Below are positions 42,398-45,711 of a DNA stretch of 45,711 nt, piece by piece. This DNA comes from Cyanosarcina radialis HA8281-LM2. Lineage in GTDB: Bacteria; Cyanobacteriota; Cyanobacteriia; Cyanobacteriales; CCAP-1448. Each line of letters opens with the position of its first letter. Positions within the stretch are counted from its first letter, which is position 1. The notes under the pieces were generated by a model that saw nothing but the letters and a program-made list of their open reading frames with translations, searched no databases and was not told the DNA's origin. The stretch covers positions 1 to 45,711 of the forward strand of contig JAHHHA010000045.1 of NCBI GenBank assembly GCA_019359615.1, in the 5' to 3' direction. The translations under genes and the position numbers were made by a program.

Positions 42398-42691
42398 ATG
42401 AAAAGTCGTCAAGTCCGGTTTCGTCAACTTCATCGCGCCCTTGCCCCTGTAATGATAGTACCGCTCCTAATCTCTTTGACAACTGGGACAATTTATCAAA
42501 TCCTGGATGTCGCAGGTAAGGATAGCGATTTCAGATGGTTGCTGGATATTCACAAGGGAGATTTTGGCATTCTCAATCTGGAAGCAATCTATCCATTCTT
42601 GAATGCACTTGGCTTACTGGTGTTGCTCGCTACAGGATTTTCCCTGTGGTGGCAACCGCGAAGAAAAAAGGTTGAACACCAAAGGGGCTAA
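42398..42691 (+). CDS. PepSY-type small membrane protein
   Basis: A 97-residue protein with two membrane helices (about residues 17-34, APVMIVPLLISLTTGTIY, and 65-84, FLNALGLLVLLATGFSLWW) and a basic C terminus. The FRQLHRALAPV start and the TTGTIYQ and TGFSLWW motifs are those of PepSY-associated membrane helices, here in a minimal form. Such proteins may bind heme or take part in metal reduction; the role here is unknown. GAGG lies upstream of the ATG. It is flanked on both sides by copies of a MITE-like element. Confidence 0.72.
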   Translation: MKSRQVRFRQLHRALAPVMIVPLLISLTTGTIYQILDVAGKDSDFRWLLDIHKGDFGILNLEAIYPFLNALGLLVLLATGFSLWWQPRRKKVEHQRG

Positions 42692-42693
42692 TC

Positions 42694-42795
42694 ATACCAT
42701 TTTGGATTTTGGATTTTGGATGAAAGGATTACGAATAGGCTTCTCCGTCTGGGTTTGACCGATCCATCTGCCCAGTTCTTTTTTCAAATTGGTAT
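42694..42795. mobile_element. MITE-like element, copy 2
   Basis: A 102-base copy of the element at 42201, in the same orientation, starting two bases after the stop of the PepSY-type gene. Ends are ATACCATTTT and AAATTGGTAT. The pair brackets a segment of about 490 bases with one gene. Confidence 0.8.
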
Positions 42796-42820
42796 TGCTT
42801 GACGCAGCGAGGACAGCGGT

Positions 42821-44680
42821 ATGGTGGCAATTCTCAAAGACCCAGTTTGTGGCATGACAGTTCAATCTGGTAGAGAGGTGACGGCGTTCTACCAAGATCG
42901 AAAGGTACATTTCTGTTCGGAATTCTGTCGCGATCGATTTTTTCAACATCCAGAGGCATATATCGATGTCCTGGTGAGTACGACTCAAGACGAAGCCAAA
43001 GCCAATCGACAGATTGCCTATTTTTCAATGGAAGTTGGAGTTGGTGCGGCGATGCCCACTTACAGCGGAGGATTAGGCATCCTGGCGGGCGACACCTTAA
43101 AATCCTGCGCCGATCTGCGCGTCCCAGCAGTGGGCGTAACCCTGCTGTATCGAAAAGGCTACTTTCATCAGAAACTCGATCGGGGCGGCGGACAGCAGGA
43201 GCGGGCAGAGCAATGGCATTCAGAGGACTTCCTGCACCTGTTACCGGAAACTATCGAGTTGGAAATCGAGCAACGAACGGTTCGGGTTCGAGCTTGGCAG
43301 TATGACATTGTAGGGCTGAGCGGCTACACCGTCCCCCTAATCTTGTTGGATACGGATATTGACAGCAACAGCGACTTCGATCGAACTCTAACAGATTCTC
43401 TCTATGGAGGGGACGATCGCTATCGCTTGGCTCAGGAAGCTTTGCTAGGCATCGGCGGGATCGGGATGCTGAAGGCACTTGGATACAGCGGGATCGAGCG
43501 TTTCCACATGAATGAAGGTCATGCCAGTCTCCTGATTCTAGAACTATTGGAAAGCGACAGCGGCAGGCAGCTAGATCGTTGGAATTTCACTGGCATCAGA
43601 AACCAGTGCGTTTTTACGACTCATACTCCCGTTCCAGCAGGACACGATCGCTTTAGCTACGAACTGGTGCAACAGGTACTAGGACAGGTGGTGCCGTTCG
43701 AGGTATTGCAGATGCTTTGTGGCACCGATCGACTGAATATGACGTTGCTGGGACTGAACATGAGCCATTATGTCAATGGCGTGGCCAAGCGGCATGAGGA
43801 AGTTTCTCAGGTAATGTTTCCCGGTTATCCCATCCATCACATCACCAATGGCGTGCATTCCTGGACTTGGACTGGCGACAGCTTCAGAACCCTATACAAC
43901 CAACATATTCCTGGCTGGAGTAACGACCCAGCGATGTTGAGGCAGGCAATTAACATTCCCAGCGAGGAAATCTGGCAGGCTCACATGGTAGCTAAAACTC
44001 ATCTTCTGTCTTTGGTTAGAGAACAAACTAACGTTTCCCTATCCACGGAGGTGATGACGATCGGTTTTGCTCGCCGAGCAACTGCTTACAAACGAGCAGA
44101 CTTGATTTTTTCCCATCTCGATTGGCTGACAGCGATCTCCGAACAAGCTGGGGCTTTACAGTTTGTCTTTGCAGGTAAAGCCCATCCCCAAGACTATGGT
44201 GGCAAGGAGCTAATTCGGCGGGTGGTAGAGGTTTCCCGGCAGCTACAGCATCGAATTTCGATAGTATTTTTGGAGAACTACGACATGGATCTTGCCCGAT
44301 CGATTGTTTCTGGGGTCGATCTGTGGCTGAACACGCCGCAGCGCCCCATGGAAGCATCGGGAACCTCTGGCATGAAAGCCGCTCATAACGGCGTGCCCAG
44401 TTTCAGCATTCTAGATGGCTGGTGGATCGAGGGGCATCTAGAAGGCATCACTGGTTGGTCGATCGGGTCGCAAGAGCCAGAATATTCGGCTTCAGAGGCG
44501 TTGAATTGGCAGGATGCGGAGGATTTATATCGCAAGCTAGAAAATGCGATCGTACCCATGTTCTACCACGATCGCGATCGCTGGATCGAGGTCATGCGCC
44601 ACGCGATCGCGCTCAATGCTTCCTTTTTCAACACCCACCGCATGGTGCAGCAGTATGTCACCAATGCTTATCTGCCGTGA
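42821..44680 (+). CDS. Alpha-glucan phosphorylase with N-terminal YHS domain
   Basis: A 619-residue fusion. Residues 1-48 form a YHS metal-binding domain (KDPVCGMTV with C10, FCSEFC with C32 and C36). From about residue 64 follows a GT35 phosphorylase of the alpha-glucan family: QIAYFSMEVGVGAAMPTYSG, SGGLGILAGDTLKS, FHMNEGHASLLILE, HHITNGVHSWTW, GFARRATAYKRADL. The pyridoxal-phosphate lysine is K519 in EASGTSGMKAAHNG. It releases glucose-1-phosphate from glycogen. GAGGA stands before the ATG. The same YHS module occurs in the CopA pump and in the 58-residue protein, which suggests metal control of glycogen breakdown; this is inference. Confidence 0.92.
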   Translation: MVAILKDPVCGMTVQSGREVTAFYQDRKVHFCSEFCRDRFFQHPEAYIDVLVSTTQDEAKANRQIAYFSMEVGVGAAMPTYSGGLGILAGDTLKSCADLRVPAVGVTLLYRKGYFHQKLDRGGGQQERAEQWHSEDFLHLLPETIELEIEQRTVRVRAWQYDIVGLSGYTVPLILLDTDIDSNSDFDRTLTDSLYGGDDRYRLAQEALLGIGGIGMLKALGYSGIERFHMNEGHASLLILELLESDSGRQLDRWNFTGIRNQCVFTTHTPVPAGHDRFSYELVQQVLGQVVPFEVLQMLCGTDRLNMTLLGLNMSHYVNGVAKRHEEVSQVMFPGYPIHHITNGVHSWTWTGDSFRTLYNQHIPGWSNDPAMLRQAINIPSEEIWQAHMVAKTHLLSLVREQTNVSLSTEVMTIGFARRATAYKRADLIFSHLDWLTAISEQAGALQFVFAGKAHPQDYGGKELIRRVVEVSRQLQHRISIVFLENYDMDLARSIVSGVDLWLNTPQRPMEASGTSGMKAAHNGVPSFSILDGWWIEGHLEGITGWSIGSQEPEYSASEALNWQDAEDLYRKLENAIVPMFYHDRDRWIEVMRHAIALNASFFNTHRMVQQYVTNAYLP

Positions 44681-44724
44681 ATCGCGATCGACTATGCCTT
44701 TTGAATGACTTGGAGGATATCCTC

Positions 44725-44907
44725 ATGCACGAACATATCGAACCGATTTCTCAAGCACCTCAAACTACCGATTCCCAAACCAGTCATCCAGCTATTCTCG
44801 GTTGGCTTAACCGCATCATGGGCGCGATCGGAATGTTTATCGCCTGTTTGTTCGTTTGTCATGCTGCTGGCATGATTTCGATCGATTTAGGGCATTTCTC
44901 TCCTTGA
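44725..44907 (+). CDS. Small single-helix membrane protein
   Basis: A 60-residue protein: polar N terminus with His and Glu (MHEHIEPISQAPQTTDSQ), one membrane helix (about residues 31-50, RIMGAIGMFIACLFVCHAAG), then a short tail. Two Cys and a His (ACLFVCHAAGM) lie within the helix, an arrangement that could hold a metal. I know no family name. GGAGGAT lies 7 bases upstream of the ATG. It lies 44 bases after the phosphorylase gene and before the MerR regulator. Confidence 0.65.
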   Translation: MHEHIEPISQAPQTTDSQTSHPAILGWLNRIMGAIGMFIACLFVCHAAGMISIDLGHFSP

Positions 44908-44961
44908 GATGACTTGCTCAACCAGCCATTTCTGAAAGGCAATTAGAGGTTGGAGGTGACT

Positions 44962-45387
44962 ATGCCTTCCCAGAAATCGAATCTACTTCGGATCGGTCAG
45001 GTTGCTAGCAGAAGCGGAATACCGATTAAAACGCTACGCTACTACGACGAACTCGGACTATTGCGATCGCCTGCCCGTAGTTCTGGTGGTTTTCGTCTAT
45101 TTTCTGTTGACGTATTCGAGCGTTTAACTCTGATTAAAGGCGCTCAAAATCTGGGTTTAAAGCTTCAAGAAATTAAAGAACTGCTGCAAATTTGCGAACA
45201 GCACCAATGCCCTGGTGAAGCAGTTCGACAAAAGATAGAAAAACTGATTCAGGCAATCGATCGAGCCGTCGATCGATTGCAGAGTTTTCAGGTTGAAATT
45301 GAAAGATTAATTGCTAGATGGGGACAGGAAAATGAAGACATTTCTTCTAGACACTGCCATGTTTCTTTTAGTGGCGATCGGGGTTAG
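44962..45387 (+). CDS. MerR-family regulator
   Basis: A 141-residue MerR-type regulator. The winged helix-turn-helix is at residues about 9-75 (RIGQVASRSGIPIKTLRYYD, ELGLLRSPARSSGGFRLF). A coiled-coil dimer helix follows (about 80-125). Cysteines in the LLQICEQHQCPGEAV loop and in RHCH near the end could bind a metal ion, as in heavy-metal MerR proteins. The ATG at 44962 is selected because GGAGGT lies just before it. The next gene overlaps its end by 56 bases. It may control the metal run, but no 19-20 base spaced promoter was identified. Confidence 0.87.
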   Translation: MPSQKSNLLRIGQVASRSGIPIKTLRYYDELGLLRSPARSSGGFRLFSVDVFERLTLIKGAQNLGLKLQEIKELLQICEQHQCPGEAVRQKIEKLIQAIDRAVDRLQSFQVEIERLIARWGQENEDISSRHCHVSFSGDRG

Positions 45388-45592
45388 CCTTTGGTGGCGA
45401 GGGGCTGTACGCTTTCGCTTCTTACCTTGCCCTGCCTGGTTAGCCTGGTTCCTAGAAAATCCTTACGTGAATGCGGTTGCTGGTAGTTCGACGATTTTAG
45501 AGCGGCTGAATCTGGCTCCTGGAATGCAGGTATTAGATGTTGGATGCGGCGTAGGGCGGCTGACGATTCCTGCGGCAGAACGAGTAATATGA
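45332..45592 (+). pseudogene. SAM-dependent methyltransferase gene, truncated
   Basis: From the ATG at 45332 (AGGA just before it) an 86-codon frame gives one hydrophobic N-terminal segment (FLLDTAMFLLVAIGVSLWW), a linker with a CPAWLAWFLENPYV motif, and the first SAM motif, MQVLDVGCGVGRLTIPAAER. Then it ends at TGA 45590, where a normal enzyme would have 120 or more further residues. A minus-strand fragment that looks like transposase sequence follows at once. The gene was therefore probably cut by an insertion. Related membrane-anchored methyltransferases occur in arsenic and metal loci. Confidence 0.78.
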
Positions 45593-45597
45593 ATTCG

Positions 45598-45711
45598 CTA
45601 AATGTTTGCTACAGATAGTGCGTCACGAATAAATTGCCATCCCGTCAAAGAAGCGATCGCTTCTGAAGTCAAATCATTCAAAATTTTAGCTAAACTAGTT
45701 CTCAAATGCTC
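45598..45711 (-). pseudogene. Partial minus-strand frame at window end, possible transposase
   Basis: A frame open to the window edge ends at TAG 45598-45600. Its last 37 residues include LAKILNDLTSEAIASLTGWQ and FIRDALSVANI. The position, right where the methyltransferase is cut, suggests the C terminus of a transposase. I cannot confirm the family from 37 residues. Confidence 0.35.

Overview
The window is chromosomal DNA from a cyanobacterium. The HIP1-type palindrome GCGATCGC recurs throughout. The gene families are typical of cyanobacteria: NrtP-type nitrate permease next to ferredoxin-type NarB, an RppA/RppB two-component pair, a STAND protein with WD40 blades, DUF2808, and PRC-barrel/DUF2382. 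Short dispersed repeats are very dense, which fits a large, repeat-rich, probably filamentous genome. The species cannot be fixed from the sequence.

Layout. (1) 0.5-3.9 kb is a graveyard of toxin-antitoxin loci: a collapsed mazEF relic, an intact antitoxin/RelE-ParE pair, a coupled pair of unknown small genes, a second mazEF whose toxin is frameshifted, and hicB followed by a hicA cut off at a transposase remnant. (2) 3.9-10.6 kb holds two AI-2E-family membrane proteins around a PRC-barrel stress protein, an IS5-like remnant, a CobW/COG0523 metal GTPase, a small heat-shock protein and a DUF427 protein. (3) 11.1-14.9 kb is one 1276-residue STAND ATPase with 14 WD40 blades; four dispersed repeats have been absorbed in frame. 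(4) 15.8-21 kb carries a secreted protein, nitrate permease NrtP and nitrate reductase NarB (NarB also carries an in-frame repeat). (5) 21.7-28.5 kb has a RecB-like nuclease convergent with a 1548-residue Cap4-like nuclease/STAND ATPase, probably an Avs-type defence gene, then a decayed alkA. (6) 28.5-45.6 kb is a metal/stress island: rppAB, a duplicated-domain DUF305 protein, DUF2808, a LysR regulator, then a long plus-strand run with DUF302, YHS, a copper-type P1B ATPase, DUF2933, an ICMT-like methyltransferase, DUF5676, DUF1269, two UspA proteins, a PepSY-like membrane protein, a YHS-fused alpha-glucan phosphorylase and a MerR regulator. It ends in a truncated methyltransferase.

How the parts fit. 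A direct repeat TTTCAT-N5-TTTCAT occurs five times at 30.6-32.5 kb. In three cases it sits 17-18 bp before a good -10 box, upstream of rppA, the DUF2808 gene and the DUF305 relic. This looks like the binding box of the RppA regulator and defines a small autoregulated regulon. The plus-strand island combines metal export (CopA), probable small metal-binding factors (YHS, DUF302, His-rich proteins), envelope and stress proteins, and a glycogen-degrading enzyme carrying the same YHS module as the pump.

Most notable points: intergenic palindromic repeats captured in frame at the same loop of three WD40 blades, and again in NarB; the Cap4-like STAND protein; the RppA-type box; the YHS-phosphorylase fusion; and orphan antitoxins that outlived their toxins.
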